Shown: piece after piece, positions 17,774-26,415 of the stretch
How positions within the stretch are numbered: position 1 is the first letter of the stretch
Layout: each line of letters starts with the position of its first letter
From: Chromatiaceae bacterium
GTDB taxonomy: Bacteria > Pseudomonadota > Gammaproteobacteria > Chromatiales > Chromatiaceae
Assembly (NCBI GenBank): GCA_024235315.1
Contig: JACKMP010000002.1
Location: forward strand, 319,674 to 383,673
Reading direction: 5' to 3'
DNA length: 64,000 nt
Notes under the pieces: generated by a model
What the model saw: the letters and a program-made list of their open reading frames with translations, nothing else
Database searches by the model: none
Told to the model about the DNA's origin: nothing
Translations under genes and position numbers: made by a program

Positions 17774-18751
17774 GTGCAGCCGATCCCCGTCAACCTGATC
17801 ACCGGTTTCCTCGGCGTCGGCAAGACCACCGCGGTAAGCCACCTGCTGGCCCACCATCCCGACGGTGAGAAATGGGCCGTGCTGGTCAACGAGTTTGGCG
17901 AGGTCGGAGTCGATGGTGCACTGCTTGCGCAGCAGGGCGTGGTGGTCCAGGAGGTCGCCGGCGGTTGTCTGTGCTGTGTCGCAGCGCCGGCCTTCACCAC
18001 CGGTCTCAATCGACTGATCCGCCAGCACAGACCCGATCGAATCCTGATCGAGCCAAGCGGCCTCGGCCATCCCGCACAGGTTTTGCAGACCCTCGGCGGT
18101 CCGCTGTATGCGGGCGTGCTCGATGTCCGCGCAACCGTCTGCCTGATGGACGCGCGCCACCTGTCGTCGCCGCCCCACCTCGACCACCCGACGTTTCAGG
18201 ACCAGATCCACCTCGCCGACGTGCTGGCCGCCAACAAGGCCGACCTGTACGCGGACCATGACATCGACGCATTCGAGCGGTTCGCCGCAGGGCTGTCGCC
18301 GGCGAAATGCAGGGTCGCGGTGGTTGAGCGCGGCGCCATCGACCCCGGCTGGCTGGACATCGGCCGCAGTACCGATCGGCGTGCGGCCTTTCCCGAGGCC
18401 CATGCGTTTCTCGTCGAGACTGGCGCAATACCTGCGGCGGATGCCACGGCAGACGCACGAGACTGGCTGATGATCGAGGGCCGTGGCGACGGCTATCACC
18501 GCGTTGGGTGGATGATCCACCAACGTTCGGCGTGTGCCACGACAGACCTGCAACACCTCGTGACCGGGCTGGAGGTGGAGAGAAAGAAAGGGCTGTTTTT
18601 CACCGACCACGGCTGGCTTGCGCTCAACCAGGACGACTGGTCACCGGTCGATCCACCCAACGATGGCCGTTCGCGCCTCGAATTGATCGACCGCCAACCG
18701 CTGCCCGCCGTCGCGATCGATCAGCAGCTGCGGACGCTGCTGACGCCATAG
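17774..18751 (+). CDS. COG0523/CobW-family metal-chaperone GTPase
   Basis: 325 residues from a GTG start 5 bases after the preceding stop. G1 is TGFLGVGKTT (~10-19), the CxCC metal motif is GCLCC (~64-68), and G4 is NKAD. The GTPase core is followed by a CobW C-terminal domain. COG0523 proteins deliver zinc or other metals to target enzymes (ZNG1, YeiR and YjiA types) or serve cobalamin and nitrile hydratase assembly; the subgroup cannot be fixed here. The link to the upstream motor-like pair may be only positional. Confidence 0.85.
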   Translation: MQPIPVNLITGFLGVGKTTAVSHLLAHHPDGEKWAVLVNEFGEVGVDGALLAQQGVVVQEVAGGCLCCVAAPAFTTGLNRLIRQHRPDRILIEPSGLGHPAQVLQTLGGPLYAGVLDVRATVCLMDARHLSSPPHLDHPTFQDQIHLADVLAANKADLYADHDIDAFERFAAGLSPAKCRVAVVERGAIDPGWLDIGRSTDRRAAFPEAHAFLVETGAIPAADATADARDWLMIEGRGDGYHRVGWMIHQRSACATTDLQHLVTGLEVERKKGLFFTDHGWLALNQDDWSPVDPPNDGRSRLELIDRQPLPAVAIDQQLRTLLTP

Positions 18752-18787
18752 CTCATCCGCCCGACAGGCTGCCGGAAGATATGCGCA

Positions 18788-18822
18788 TAAAAAAACCGCC
18801 GCAATACACTGCGGCGGTTTCT
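18788..18822 (-). terminator. Rho-independent terminator after rplS (possibly bidirectional)
   Basis: Arms AAACCGCCGCA and TGCGGCGGTTT (11 bp, perfect) with a 6-base loop, followed on the minus strand by a run of T (A-run at 18789-18795 on the plus strand). It lies between the convergent ends of the COG0523 gene and rplS. Confidence 0.85.
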
Positions 18823-18839
18823 TGCGCACTGACCGCAGG

Positions 18840-19202
18840 TCAGGAAGAGGAAGAAGACTTGATCTTCTCCTTGATGCGCGCGGCCTTGCCGGCCAGACCA
18901 CGCAGGTAGTACAGCTTGGCGCGGCGCACGTCGCCACGACGCTTCACCTGCACATCGACCACGTTCGGGCTGTATGACTGGAACACGCGCTCCACACCCT
19001 CGCCATGCGAGATCTTGCGTACGGTGAACGAGGAGTTCAGGCCGCGATTGCGCTTGGCGATGCACACGCCCTCGAACGCCTGCAGACGCTCACGCTCACC
19101 TTCCTTAACCTTCACCTGGACAACCAGGGTATCGCCGGGACCGAAATCCGGCAGGGACTTGCCCATCTGTTCTGCTTCGAGTTCCTGGATGATCTTGCTC
19201 AT
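18840..19202 (-). CDS. rplS: 50S ribosomal protein L19
   Basis: 120 residues, standard size. Signature regions: DFGPGDTLVVQVKVKEG, RLQAFEGVCIAKRNRGLNSS and a basic C-terminal part. L19 lies at the 30S-50S interface. It is the last gene of the rpsP-rimM-trmD-rplS operon and is followed by a strong terminator. The C-terminus ends in a serine tail. Confidence 0.97.
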   Translation of the reverse strand: MSKIIQELEAEQMGKSLPDFGPGDTLVVQVKVKEGERERLQAFEGVCIAKRNRGLNSSFTVRKISHGEGVERVFQSYSPNVVDVQVKRRGDVRRAKLYYLRGLAGKAARIKEKIKSSSSS

Positions 19203-19220
19203 CGCCGCTGCTCCTATACC

Positions 19221-19958
19221 TCAAGTGCCCGCGTGGGCACGGATAAATTCGTCAAGTAAAACCTGTTCTTCACTGCTCAGCCTGCGGTTCTCCAGGAGAT
19301 CCGGTCGGCGCAGCCATGTCCGCCCCAGTGCCTGCTGCAGGCGCCAGCGGCGTATCAACTCGTGGTTGCCGGATTTCAACACCTCCGGCACCGTGCGACC
19401 GTCGATCTCCTCGGGTCGCGTGTAATGCGGACAGTCCAGCAGACCATCCCCATACGAATCCTGTGCCGCGGAATCCGCATGCCCAAGCACACCGGGCAAC
19501 AGTCGGATCACCGCGTCCATCAATACCATCGCCGGCAACTCACCACCCGACAGCACATAGTCACCGACCGACCACTCCTGGTCGACATAGGCATCGATCA
19601 GGCGTTCATCGATCCCCTCGTATCGACCGGCCAACAGCACGAAGCCGGGCTCCGAGGCCATCGCGCGGACCGCCGACTGATCGAGGCGCCGCCCCTGCGG
19701 GCTCAGGCAGATCACCGGGCTGCCCGGCGCCGCTGCCCGGGCGTCTTCGATCACGCGCCGCAAAGGCTCGACCATCATCACCATGCCGGGACCACCACCG
19801 TAGGGCCTGTCATCGACCGTGCGGTGCACGTCTTCGGCATAGTCCCGCGGGTTCCACAACGCCAGCGTCGCCTGGCCGCGTTCGATGGCGCGTCCGGTGA
19901 CCCCGAAGCGCATGGCCTCGAACATCTCCGGGAACAGGCTGATCACGTCGAAACGCAT
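19221..19958 (-). CDS. trmD: tRNA (guanine-N1-)-methyltransferase
   Basis: 245 residues. TrmD methylates G37 of tRNAs with SAM, preventing +1 frameshifting. The trefoil-knot SAM pocket is seen in DRPYGGGPGMVMM (~52-64), LLAGRYEGIDERLID (~112-126) and YVLSGGELPAMVLMDAV (~135-151). The C-terminal domain has the usual TRPEEIDGRTVPEVL. It lies between rimM (9 bases away) and rplS, as in E. coli. Confidence 0.97.
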   Translation of the reverse strand: MRFDVISLFPEMFEAMRFGVTGRAIERGQATLALWNPRDYAEDVHRTVDDRPYGGGPGMVMMVEPLRRVIEDARAAAPGSPVICLSPQGRRLDQSAVRAMASEPGFVLLAGRYEGIDERLIDAYVDQEWSVGDYVLSGGELPAMVLMDAVIRLLPGVLGHADSAAQDSYGDGLLDCPHYTRPEEIDGRTVPEVLKSGNHELIRRWRLQQALGRTWLRRPDLLENRRLSSEEQVLLDEFIRAHAGT

Positions 19959-19967
19959 GCCTGCACC

Positions 19968-20519
19968 CTAAAAATCCGGATCCCAGTCCACCACCATCAC
20001 GCCGGCTTCGAGATCCACCTCACGCACCACCTGTTGCCAGATGTAGGGCACCAGGCGTTCCCTGTCACCCAGCACCACCATCACGTCGTTCGAACCGGTC
20101 TCGAACAGCTGGTCGATCCTTCCGAGTTCGACACCGTCGAGCGTCCTGACCGCAAGCCCGACCAGGTCGGCCCAGTAGAACTCGCCCGGCCGCGTGATCC
20201 GCGGCAATTCGGTGCGCGGGATCGTGATCTCGGCACCAACAAGGCCCTCTGCCGCGTCGCGGTCATTGCAACCTGCCAGCTTGGCAACCACTGCCTTGCC
20301 CTGCAGCCGCCCGGCACTCACCTTCCAGACCTCGCGCCGACCATCGCGCAACAGATGCCAGGGTGAATAGCGCACGATGTTTTCGCGCGGAGCGGTATCC
20401 GAATGCACCCGGACCCAGCCCTGGATACCATGTGCCCCGGAAATGCGACCGAGGGTGACGAAACGCTGCTCGTCACCCTCGGTGGGTCTCCCATTGTCCG
20501 TGCTGGCGTCATCGCTCAC
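19968..20519 (-). CDS. rimM: 16S rRNA processing protein RimM
   Basis: 183 residues. N-terminal RimM domain (VTLGRISGAHGIQGWVRVHS, ~21-40) and C-terminal PRC-barrel domain (GEFYWADLVGLAVRTLDG onward) with the typical VVREVDLEAGVMVVDWDPDF ending. RimM binds S19 in maturing 30S heads. Second gene of the ribosomal operon, with an N-terminal extension of ~15 polar residues. Confidence 0.95.
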   Translation of the reverse strand: MSDDASTDNGRPTEGDEQRFVTLGRISGAHGIQGWVRVHSDTAPRENIVRYSPWHLLRDGRREVWKVSAGRLQGKAVVAKLAGCNDRDAAEGLVGAEITIPRTELPRITRPGEFYWADLVGLAVRTLDGVELGRIDQLFETGSNDVMVVLGDRERLVPYIWQQVVREVDLEAGVMVVDWDPDF

Positions 20520-20565
20520 GGGAACTTGCCCTCGCGCGCCAGCAGGGACCGACTATCCGTAAAGA

Positions 20566-20820
20566 TCAGCCCTGGGCAGTCTGACGGTAGCTGTCGACCA
20601 GCTTGCGCGCACGATCGCTCAGCTGGGCACCGACCGACACCCAGTGGTCAACGCGACCCAGGTCGATACGCATGCCTTCTTCACCCTCGACCGCAACCGG
20701 GTTGTAGAAGCCCAGGCGCTCGATGTAACGGCCGCCGCGCGCACGGCGCGAATCAGCGGCGACGAGGTGATAGAAGGGACGCTTCTTCGCACCCGATCTT
20801 GCAAGACGAATCGATACCAT
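20566..20820 (-). CDS. rpsP: 30S ribosomal protein S16
   Basis: 84 residues beginning MVSIRLARSGAKKRPFYHLV, the conserved S16 start, and containing RRARGGRYIERLGFYNP. First gene of the rpsP-rimM-trmD-rplS operon. A sigma-70-type promoter lies about 60 bases upstream. Confidence 0.97.
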   Translation of the reverse strand: MVSIRLARSGAKKRPFYHLVAADSRRARGGRYIERLGFYNPVAVEGEEGMRIDLGRVDHWVSVGAQLSDRARKLVDSYRQTAQG

Positions 20821-20885
20821 TTTCTGTTAGCCTTAATTCAACGTCTGTTTGGCCCGGGAGCAAGCCGCCCCGAGAGAAACGGCGT

Positions 20886-20913
20886 ATTCTACGCAAAATT
20901 CGTACTTTGTGAA
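20886..20913 (-). promoter_or_regulatory. Sigma-70-type promoter of the rpsP operon
   Basis: On the minus strand TTCACA, 16 bases, then TAGAAT. The predicted start near 20879 leaves a leader of about 60 bases before rpsP. Confidence 0.5.
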
Positions 20914-21033
20914 GTGGCAATTTGCCGCAGAATCAGGGTTTTGCCAGAGACAGGCCAGAGACGCCGCATCGATCGGGCGCCGGTCTCCTGCAAACAGCTC
21001 GCCCGCACCCCCGACCGACAAATCAACCACCCC

Positions 21034-21058
21034 GTAGGAGCCGAGCCCCCTCGGCGAT
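21034..21058. repeat. REP-like element, copy 1
   Basis: Begins GTAGGAGCC and ends CTCGGCGAT, with a CCGAG/CTCGG stem around CCCC. A near-identical copy follows 24 bases later and a third lies at 48987. The layout is like the intergenic REP family of Pseudomonas (GTGGGAGC...GCGAT). It lies between rpsP and the OmpA-like gene. Confidence 0.7.
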
Positions 21059-21081
21059 CCCACCGATAAACGAAACACCCC

Positions 21082-21106
21082 GCAGGAGCCGAGCCCCATC
21101 GGCGAT
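21082..21106. repeat. REP-like element, copy 2
   Basis: Same 25-base element as copy 1 with two substitutions (GCAGGAGCC at the start and CATCGG in the stem), in the same orientation and 48 bases downstream. The end is 9 bases from the stop of the OmpA-like gene. Confidence 0.7.
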
Positions 21107-21114
21107 CGACCCGG

Positions 21115-21858
21115 CTATTCGTCGCCCTTTTCGTAAATGAGATGGACCTCGATCCGCCGGTTGCGGCGATGCGCCGCCGAACTGTCACCGCGATCACGCA
21201 ACTGGGTATCGGCCAGACCGACCGTGGACAGGCGGTCTTCGGGTAGCCCGCGTGATACCAGAAAACGCAGCATGCTGACCGAGCGCGCCGCGGAGAGATC
21301 CCAATTGGTCTCGAAGCGCTTGTTCGAACGCAATGGCCGGCTGTCGCTGTGCCCCTCGATCCGTAGCCGCCACGGGAACTCCGCCGGCAGCTGCTGCGCC
21401 AGGCCCTGCAACATATCCGCCACCGGCGCCAGGCGCTCCTGACCCTCGGCACCGAGCTCGCCCTTGCCAAAGATGAACACCGGATCGCTGGCGATGATCA
21501 GGCGGTCCGGCAGCACCTCGTACAACGCCGACACCGGCAACTGGCGGCGCAGCTCGCGGAAGAACTCACGGCGCTGACGCTGCTGGACCTCGGGTTCGTA
21601 ACCGCGCTGGGCGCGCAGCTCGGCCTCCAGGCGGTCGATGTGGCGCGCCTGTTCGGCATTGCGCTGCTCTGCACGAGACAGGGCCTCATTCAGCTCCTGC
21701 AGACCCTGCTGCATCGCCTCGGTGTGGCGGCGCATCGCATCGATCTGCGCATTGCCCTGCTCGATCAGTGCCTCGCAGGGTTCCGCGGCGTGCACACCGA
21801 GCGCAGTCATGCAGCACGCGACAAGGATCAGACGACGAATACGACACCTGGATCTCAA
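21115..21858 (-). CDS. OmpA/MotB-domain protein with coiled coil, coupled to ffh
   Basis: 247 residues from a TTG start that overlaps the ffh stop by 4 bases; the first ATG (21810) would cut the signal peptide. Order: signal peptide (~1-24, ending GVHA), coiled coil (~28-85), then an OmpA peptidoglycan-binding domain (~125-240) with RIEGHSDSRPLRSNKRFETNWDLS (split here as RIEGHSDSRP and NWDLSAARS) and the C-terminal HRRNRRIEVHL. It probably tethers to murein in the periplasm. The coupling to ffh is unusual; function unknown. Confidence 0.75.
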   Translation of the reverse strand: MRSRCRIRRLILVACCMTALGVHAAEPCEALIEQGNAQIDAMRRHTEAMQQGLQELNEALSRAEQRNAEQARHIDRLEAELRAQRGYEPEVQQRQRREFFRELRRQLPVSALYEVLPDRLIIASDPVFIFGKGELGAEGQERLAPVADMLQGLAQQLPAEFPWRLRIEGHSDSRPLRSNKRFETNWDLSAARSVSMLRFLVSRGLPEDRLSTVGLADTQLRDRGDSSAAHRRNRRIEVHLIYEKGDE

Positions 21859-23246
21859 AATGGCATACCACCCCCGGGAGGCATGCCGCCGCCAGGGAAT
21901 CCACCCGGCATCTTGCCCTTCATGCCGCGCATCATCTTGGCCAGGCCGCCGCCCTTCATCTTTTTCATCATCTTCTGCATCTGCGTGAACTGCTTGAGCA
22001 GCTTGTTCACGTCCTGCACCTGGGTCCCCGAGCCGGCGGCGATGCGCTTTTTCCGTGAACCCTTGATGACTGCCGGGAACGCACGCTCCTGCGGGGTCAT
22101 CGAGTTGACGATCGCGATCAGACGTTTGATTTCCTTGTCGCCGACCTGGGCCTTGACCGCATCCGGCACCTGCCCCATCCCCGGCAGCTTGTCGAGCAGA
22201 CCGGCCATGCCACCCATGCTGGCCATCTGCTCCATCTGCTCCTTGAAGTCACCCAGATCGAAGGTCTCGCCCTTGTGGATCTTGGTCGCAAGCTTGGCCG
22301 CCTTCTCCTGATCGACCTTCGACGTGACCTCTTCGACCAGCGACAACACGTCGCCCATTCCCAGGATCCGCGAGGCCACGCGATCGGGATGAAAGGGCTC
22401 GAGCGCAGTGATCTTCTCGCCGACACCGAGGAACTTGATCGGCCGCCCGGTGATCTTGCGAATCGACAGTGCCGCCCCGCCGCGGGCATCACCGTCGGTC
22501 TTGGTCAGGATGACGCCACTCAGCGGCAGCGCATCATTGAACGCCTTGGCGGTGTTGGCGGCATCCTGGCCGGTCATCGCGTCGACCACGAACAGGGTCT
22601 CGATCGGCTTCAGCTCGGCATGCAGGGCCTGGATCTCGGCCATCATGTCGGCGTCGATATGCAGGCGGCCGGCGGTATCGACGATCAGTACATCGAAGAA
22701 ACCCTTGCGCGCCGCGGCAATCGCCGCGCGTGCGATCGCCAGTGGCTTCTGGTCGGTGCTGGAGGGGAAAAACTCCGCGCCGACTTCGGCGGCCAGTGTC
22801 TTCAGCTGCTCGATGGCTGCAGGCCGGTAGACGTCGGCACTGACCACCAGCACCTTCTTCTTCTCGCGCTCAATCAGCAGACGCGACAGCTTGGCGACAC
22901 TGGTGGTCTTGCCCGAACCCTGCAGGCCCGCCATCAGGATCACGGCTGGCGGCTGGGCGGCAAGATTCAGCCGTTCGTTGGCCTCGCCCATGACGCGGAC
23001 CAGTTCGTCATTGACGATCTTGACCAGCACCTGGCCGGGGGTAAGGCTGCGCAGCACCTCTTCGCCAAGGGCCTTCTCGCGCACCTGCTCGACGAATTCC
23101 TTGACCACCGGCAGGGCGACATCGGCCTCGAGCAGGGCCATGCGCACCTCGCGCAAGGTGTCCTTGATGTTGGCTTCGCTGATCCGCCCCTGACCGCGGA
23201 CCTTCTGCAGAACACCGCCGAGGCGGTCGGAAAGACTGGCAAACAT
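21855..23246 (-). CDS. ffh: Signal recognition particle protein (GTPase)
   Basis: 463 residues from the ATG at 23246 (MFASLSDRLGG, the standard Ffh start; in-frame codons up to 23279 are not needed). N domain (~1-85), G domain with GLQGSGKTT, DTAGR and TKTDGDARGG, and a Met-rich M domain with a Gly/Pro/Met tail. It binds 4.5S RNA and signal sequences and docks with FtsY. It lies just upstream of the rpsP operon as in E. coli, but with an OmpA-like gene inserted. Confidence 0.97.
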   Translation of the reverse strand: MFASLSDRLGGVLQKVRGQGRISEANIKDTLREVRMALLEADVALPVVKEFVEQVREKALGEEVLRSLTPGQVLVKIVNDELVRVMGEANERLNLAAQPPAVILMAGLQGSGKTTSVAKLSRLLIEREKKKVLVVSADVYRPAAIEQLKTLAAEVGAEFFPSSTDQKPLAIARAAIAAARKGFFDVLIVDTAGRLHIDADMMAEIQALHAELKPIETLFVVDAMTGQDAANTAKAFNDALPLSGVILTKTDGDARGGAALSIRKITGRPIKFLGVGEKITALEPFHPDRVASRILGMGDVLSLVEEVTSKVDQEKAAKLATKIHKGETFDLGDFKEQMEQMASMGGMAGLLDKLPGMGQVPDAVKAQVGDKEIKRLIAIVNSMTPQERAFPAVIKGSRKKRIAAGSGTQVQDVNKLLKQFTQMQKMMKKMKGGGLAKMMRGMKGKMPGGFPGGGMPPGGGMPF

Positions 23247-23310
23247 AGTATTGACTTCGAGACCCTGGAGCACCGCCATTATACGGATGCAGGCGTGGGA
23301 GCGTTATGCC

Positions 23311-24135
23311 ATGATCTGCGTCCGGATGAACGTTACCCTTATCGCATTTTCGGCCGCCATCGCTTACCTGCTCGGCGGCCTGAGTACTGGCATGCGGCTG
23401 TTCGGCGCTGAGGCCGACTGGCGCCCGTCGCGCAGCCTGGGCATCGGGCTCGGTTTCGCCGGGCTGCTGCTGCACGCGATATTTCTATACATCGGGCTTT
23501 TCACCGCGGCCGGGCTGAACCTGAGTTTCTTCAATGCCCTGTCGCTGGCGGCCTGGTCGGTGGCAGGCCTGCTGCTGGTGTCGTCGCTGAGCAAGCCGGT
23601 CGAGAACCTGGCGATCCTGGCGCTGCCGCTGGCGGCCATCATGGTCCTGCTCGACCTGCGTTTTCCCGGCAGCCATCTGCTCGGTGAGAACGCCGGCTGG
23701 GAACTGCGGATCCACGTGCTGACATCGATGCTGGCGTACAGCCTGCTGACCCTGGCCAGTGCGCAGGCAATACTGCTCGCCGTGCAGGACAATCATCTGC
23801 GGCGCCACCACCCCGGCGGATTCATTCGCGCACTGCCGCCGTTGCAGACGATGGAATCCCTGCTGTTCGAGATGATCAGCCTGGGCTTCGTGCTTCTCAG
23901 TGTGGCCCTCGGTACCGGTTTTCTGTACCTCGAAGACATGTTTGCCCAGCACCTGGTGCACAAGACGGTATTGTCCATCGTCGCGTGGATCGCGTTCGCG
24001 ATGCTGCTGTGGGGCCGCTACCGCTTCGGTTGGCGTGGACGCAAGGCGATTCGCTGGACGCTGGTGGGCTTCATGGTGTTGATGCTCGCCTATTTCGGCA
24101 GCAAGGCCGTGGTCGAGCTGATTCTGCGACGCTGA
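23311..24135 (+). CDS. CcsA/HemX-type inner membrane protein (CorE/YpjD-like)
   Basis: 274 residues from an ATG with GGGAG 9 bases upstream; an ATG at 23326 is an alternative. About eight transmembrane segments in the cytochrome c assembly (CcsA/ResC) fold, with a conserved His in the loop after TM4 region (WELRIHVLTSMLAYSLLTL) and a later HLVHKTVLSIVAW. YpjD/CorE is encoded divergently from ffh in enterobacteria and has been linked to divalent metal efflux. The same divergent arrangement is seen here. Confidence 0.85.
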   Translation: MICVRMNVTLIAFSAAIAYLLGGLSTGMRLFGAEADWRPSRSLGIGLGFAGLLLHAIFLYIGLFTAAGLNLSFFNALSLAAWSVAGLLLVSSLSKPVENLAILALPLAAIMVLLDLRFPGSHLLGENAGWELRIHVLTSMLAYSLLTLASAQAILLAVQDNHLRRHHPGGFIRALPPLQTMESLLFEMISLGFVLLSVALGTGFLYLEDMFAQHLVHKTVLSIVAWIAFAMLLWGRYRFGWRGRKAIRWTLVGFMVLMLAYFGSKAVVELILRR

Positions 24136-24151
24136 GCGATGGCAGTCGGAA

Positions 24152-24172
24152 CCGCCGACAATAAATCGGCGG
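24152..24172. terminator. Hairpin between convergent corE-like gene and fliT
   Basis: Arms CCGCCGA and TCGGCGG (7 bp) with loop CAATAAA, 16 bases after the corE-like stop and 5 before the fliT end. There is no T-run, so termination in either direction is only likely from position. Confidence 0.4.
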
Positions 24173-24176
24173 CGGT

Positions 24177-24488
24177 TCAGCTCCCGGCCAAATGGTAGGC
24201 CTGGGTGGCCTTGCGTCCCTTGCTGCTACGCCCCAACTCGGCGGCAACCCGGTCGCGTGCCTCGATACTCTGCGCCATCAGGCGCTTGTCCAGATCAAGG
24301 ATCGCACGCACACGGTCGGTGACAAACTCGTCAACCGGGGCATGAGTGGCAAAAGCCTCCTCGAGCAATTGGCGGCGTGCCGGTTCCAGCGCGACCACAG
24401 CATCCCAGTCGCCTTCGTCACCGAGTTCGGCCATGCGCCGGCTCATGCCCAGCGCGTCGTCCAGCAATTGGTGACGTGACGGTGACAT
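24177..24488 (-). CDS. fliT: Flagellar chaperone FliT-like protein
   Basis: 103 residues, all helical, next to fliS and fliD in the usual order. FliT holds FliD monomers before export and in enterobacteria also restrains FlhDC. Sequence similarity in this family is low, so the call rests on size, helix pattern (ALGMSRRMAELGDEGDWDAVVALEPARR) read in parts, and position. Confidence 0.75.
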   Translation of the reverse strand: MSPSRHQLLDDALGMSRRMAELGDEGDWDAVVALEPARRQLLEEAFATHAPVDEFVTDRVRAILDLDKRLMAQSIEARDRVAAELGRSSKGRKATQAYHLAGS

Positions 24489-24491
24489 CGC

Positions 24492-24932
24492 TCAGATCGC
24501 CTCTTTCGCGGCCGCGTACTTGGTCCCGCCGACGCTGCGCACGGACTCCGGCATCGCGTCCCAGGCGCCCTTGATCTCGAGCAGCAGGTCGATCACCTCG
24601 CTCAGTGCGTTGGCATCGTTGTGCGCCGTGGCATCGATCAGGCGACGGGTCATGTAGGCATACAGGTCGTCCAGATTGACCGCGATCGCACCCCCGGCAT
24701 CCATGTCGAGACTGGTACGCAGGCCGTTGATGATGGACATTGCCCAGGTGATCTGGCGGCTTTTCCCTTCGAGGTCGTTGCGTTCGATGCAGCCCTTGGC
24801 GGTGGCGACTTTTTCCAGCGCCCCCTCCATCAGCATCTGTACCAGCCGGTGCGGGCTGGCATACGCGACTTCGGATTCGGCAGCGACCTTGCCGTACTGA
24901 GCAACACCTGAGCGTTTCTTGCCGTAGGTCAT
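24492..24932 (-). CDS. fliS: Flagellin export chaperone FliS
   Basis: 146 residues. FliS signatures are YASPHRLVQMLMEGALEKV (~25-43), KSRQITWAMSIINGLRTSLD and LYAYMTRRLIDATAHND. It binds the flagellin C-terminus in the cytosol and prevents early polymerisation. It lies 3 bases upstream of fliT and about 100 bases downstream of fliD. Confidence 0.93.
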   Translation of the reverse strand: MTYGKKRSGVAQYGKVAAESEVAYASPHRLVQMLMEGALEKVATAKGCIERNDLEGKSRQITWAMSIINGLRTSLDMDAGGAIAVNLDDLYAYMTRRLIDATAHNDANALSEVIDLLLEIKGAWDAMPESVRSVGGTKYAAAKEAI

Positions 24933-25034
24933 TTATCGGTTTTCCAGAGTGATCTCAAGACATTCAAGCTAACGGCAACCAGGGACGGAAATTGAGGGAA
25001 TTCGAGTCACCAATCGACCCTGGATCGGCCATCG

Positions 25035-26372
25035 TCAGGATGAAAAGTTCTGCAGCAGGAAGGCACTGGTGCTCTGCAGACTGCCAACCAATTGATCCAG
25101 CGCGGAATATTGCCGGCGCATCGCGATCTCGCGCAGATCCAGGCGACGCTCCAGTTCCGCCTGGTCGCTCTCCAGGCGTTTCACCCGGCTGTTCAGACCG
25201 TCGACCCGGCTGTCGATCACGCCGTCGTTGTCGAGCATGCTGTCGGCCAGTGTCTCGAAACGGAATGCGTACCCCTGGTCGTCGTTGGCGAACAACTGGG
25301 CCACCGAGTTGAAATCGGTGTCCAGGGCTTTGCTGAATTCGCTGCTGTTGAGCGTCAGCTGCCCGGTGTCGCGGTCGGTCTTGATACCCAACGACGACAG
25401 CGCATTGTAGCTGCCGGTCAGGCCAACGGGCTGGGTGTTCAGCGCGCCACGCATCAGGCGTTCGACACTGCGCAGCGTCGAATCACCGGCCAGATCACCT
25501 TCGCGCAGCGCGGCCATGGTCGAGAAAACGTTGTTGTAGGCATCGACGAATTTCTTCGCGGATTCCTCGATCGCCCCGCTGTCGCGAGTGACATTCAGGA
25601 TCGCGCTGCCTTCGCCCTTGAGGGTGATATTGAGGCCGTCGATCACCGTACTGATATTGTTGCTGGACGATGTCAGGTCGAAGCCGTCAATGCTGTACGA
25701 CGCATCCAGCTCCATCAGGTCGGTCAGCGTCGCCCCCTGGCTGTCCTGGTTGGTGGTCGCAAAGTTGAAGGTTCCGGCGCCGATTGCCCCGCCAAAGGAG
25801 AGTTGCACACGGCTGTCGTAACCGGACTCTTCCGCGGTCAGGATCAGGCGCTGGTTGCCGCCACCGACGTTGAGGATGGTCGCGGTCACACCGGGGTTGT
25901 CAGTGGCCGAGTTGATGGCGTCGCGAATCTCGCTGAGGGTCTTCGCGGTGGACAGGTCGATGGTCGTCGATTCGGTACCGACCGTCAGGGTCAACGCGTC
26001 ACCGGCGCCACCACCGTGCGTATCTGTCTCAAGGAAGGCGTCGGAACCCATCTTGTGGTTCTGCGCCAGGCGGGTCACATCGAGGTTGTAGATTCCCGCC
26101 GCCGCCTCGCTGGCCGCCGATGCAGTCATCACATCCTCATCGGATGACTCCGACTGGAAGATGCGGAATGCATCCAGCGAGCTCAGGCCCTTCATCGCGT
26201 CCTGGAATGACGAGATGGCGCTCTTTAGCGAGCCGTAGGCGGAGATCTGTGCCCGCGTGTCCGATTCCCGCCGCTGCAATGCGACCAACGGCTGACGCTC
26301 CAGTGACATCAGCTGCGAAACGATGGTCTCGATATCCAGCCCCGAACCCACTCCGGCCGCGGTAATCGCCAT
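25035..26372 (-). CDS. fliD: Flagellar filament cap protein FliD
   Basis: 445 residues. N-terminal FliD_N (GSGLDIETIVSQLMSLERQPL, ~7-27) and C-terminal FliD_C with DNDGVIDSRVDGLNSRVKRL and the coiled ends that insert in the filament. It caps the growing filament and helps flagellin fold. Part of the flaG-fliD-fliS-fliT run; flaG ends 43 bases upstream. Confidence 0.95.
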   Translation of the reverse strand: MAITAAGVGSGLDIETIVSQLMSLERQPLVALQRRESDTRAQISAYGSLKSAISSFQDAMKGLSSLDAFRIFQSESSDEDVMTASAASEAAAGIYNLDVTRLAQNHKMGSDAFLETDTHGGGAGDALTLTVGTESTTIDLSTAKTLSEIRDAINSATDNPGVTATILNVGGGNQRLILTAEESGYDSRVQLSFGGAIGAGTFNFATTNQDSQGATLTDLMELDASYSIDGFDLTSSSNNISTVIDGLNITLKGEGSAILNVTRDSGAIEESAKKFVDAYNNVFSTMAALREGDLAGDSTLRSVERLMRGALNTQPVGLTGSYNALSSLGIKTDRDTGQLTLNSSEFSKALDTDFNSVAQLFANDDQGYAFRFETLADSMLDNDGVIDSRVDGLNSRVKRLESDQAELERRLDLREIAMRRQYSALDQLVGSLQSTSAFLLQNFSS

Positions 26373-26415
26373 GTCGATATCTCCTTCGTTTCAACCCAGG
26401 TGTTTGCCCGTAAGT

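Noticed and set aside
15781..18751. Zorya-type antiphage defence
   Set aside because: The MotA/MotB-like pair recalls ZorAB, but the partner lacks the OmpA domain and no ZorC, ZorD or ZorE gene follows.
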